DNA of 64,000 nt, taken from Halomarinibacterium sedimenti. GTDB taxonomy: Bacteria > Bacteroidota > Bacteroidia > Flavobacteriales > Flavobacteriaceae. Below, one piece after another: positions 63,450-64,000 of the stretch. Position 1 is the stretch's first letter. Every line of letters starts with the position of its first letter. The DNA lies in assembly GCF_019312585.1 (NCBI RefSeq), contig NZ_JAHWDP010000004.1, positions 186,001-250,000 on the forward strand. The letters are read 5' to 3'. The notes under the pieces are model-generated. The model was not told where the DNA came from and did no database searches. It was given only the letters and a program-made list of their open reading frames with translations. A program made the translations under genes and the position numbers.

Positions 63450-64000
63450 CTATTTTGTTAAAAACTCCATGGCTTTTGATACTTCTTCCACCGGAAGTTT
63501 GCATGTATTGTTTACACATACATAAATTAATGTTCTACCGTTAACATATCTTTCTTTTAATAAAGGAAGGTTAGAAGATTGTGTAGCGCCAGCAACTAGT
63601 TTGTTGGGAATATACTTTTGGTTGAATTCTGAAATTTTATCAAAAGCATTTTCGCCCACCACTACAATTTCGTAAAACTTAGATTGGTAATTGAGTAAGA
63701 GATCCATCCAATTGGCAAAACCTGAAGGGTATTTCTCCAATTCTGGTTGCACATTTTTAAGCATTTGTAACGCAGTGATTGCAAATTTTTCATTGTCAAA
63801 ATGATGCGCTAACACAGATAGGTTTTTCGCCATTATTGAATTTGAAGAAGAAATCACATTATCTCTATATTCAAAATTTCGGGAAATAATTTCGGCATCT
63901 TCCCTAGACGTAAAATAAAACATATGTTTTTCTTTATCGAAGAAATTGTTGAAAGCATAATTTGAAAGTTCATCTGCCTCCTCAATCCATTTGGTGTCTA
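63450..64000 (-). CDS. Thioredoxin-domain protein of the YyaL/DUF255 family (5' end beyond window)
   Basis: Open to the right edge: in frame, residues DTKWIEEADELSNYAFNNFFDKEKH precede an internal Met, so this is the C-terminal 183 residues of a longer gene. SREDAEIISRNFEYRDNVISSSNSIMAKNLSVL is the conserved end of the (alpha/alpha)6 barrel in DUF255/YyaL proteins (spermatogenesis-associated protein 20 in animals), whose N-terminal part is a thioredoxin fold. Function undefined. Gap 63273-63449 shows nothing recognisable. Confidence 0.8.
   Translation of the reverse strand, partial: DTKWIEEADELSNYAFNNFFDKEKHMFYFTSREDAEIISRNFEYRDNVISSSNSIMAKNLSVLAHHFDNEKFAITALQMLKNVQPELEKYPSGFANWMDLLLNYQSKFYEIVVVGENAFDKISEFNQKYIPNKLVAGATQSSNLPLLKERYVNGRTLIYVCVNNTCKLPVEEVSKAMEFLTK

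Noticed and set aside
1-64000. CRISPR arrays, insertion sequences, toxin-antitoxin or restriction genes
   Set aside because: None found on reading both strands; the gene content is core and envelope functions with short gaps.

Overview
The window is chromosomal DNA from an AT-rich, aerobic member of the Flavobacteriia (Bacteroidota). This rests on a full-length SprA translocon of the type IX secretion/gliding apparatus, a RemB-like outer-membrane protein, alternative complex III fused in one operon with an aa3-type cytochrome oxidase, secreted proteins that begin with the QVGIG module common in flavobacteria, a fused malic enzyme-phosphotransacetylase, and repeated promoter boxes of the Bacteroidota type (TAnnTTTG, sometimes with an upstream TTG or TTTG). 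The genus cannot be fixed from the sequence alone. No insertion sequence, integrase, CRISPR array or rRNA gene was seen; there is one tRNA (Gln, anticodon TTG).

Layout. 1-7.3 kb: a truncated giant adhesin-like gene, a glycosylasparaginase, a membrane metallophosphoesterase, a cysteine-depleted thioredoxin and a second QVGIG surface protein. 7.3-11.3 kb: a GT-C type glycosyltransferase (DUF2723) coupled to a polysaccharide deacetylase. 11.4-15.7 kb: tRNA-Gln, a small secreted protein, a stress operon (Dps, MscS, YtxH-like, holin-like, small basic protein) and a universal stress protein. 15.7-20.7 kb: rimP-nusA-infB behind a leader hairpin, then a convergent SPOR protein. 20.8-32.6 kb: actABCDEF-coxB-coxA. 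32.6-46.4 kb: MATE pump, ruvB-queG, malic enzyme, ruvA-sprA. 46.4-51.0 kb: gcvH, a VanZ-like protein, two TonB paralogues and a RemB-like barrel carrying a related TonB-like domain. 51.0-57.5 kb: a metallo-hydrolase facing cyoE, two subunit III genes, subunit IV, a Cys-free SCO-like protein, SCO, DUF420 and a CxxC miniprotein. 57.5-64 kb: TolC-HlyD-tsaB, three tandem secreted paralogues, and the 3' end of a YyaL/DUF255 gene.

How it fits together. Two separate clusters build one respiratory chain: ActA-F oxidise quinol and pass electrons through haem c to CoxB/CoxA, while the second cluster supplies the remaining oxidase subunits, haem farnesylation (CyoE) and copper/assembly factors (SCO, DUF420). 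SprA exports proteins across the outer membrane, and TonB/RemB-type proteins work at the same envelope.

The observations I would follow first are: (1) a two-part TTTAAC operator of nearly identical sequence and spacing, exactly 87 nt upstream of both the dps operon and the small secreted gene; (2) three consecutive genes sharing one TonB-like domain, the third fused to an outer-membrane barrel; (3) a terminator-like hairpin between promoter and rimP start; (4) a helix-hairpin-helix tail on ActC; and (5) a possible leaderless ruvB.
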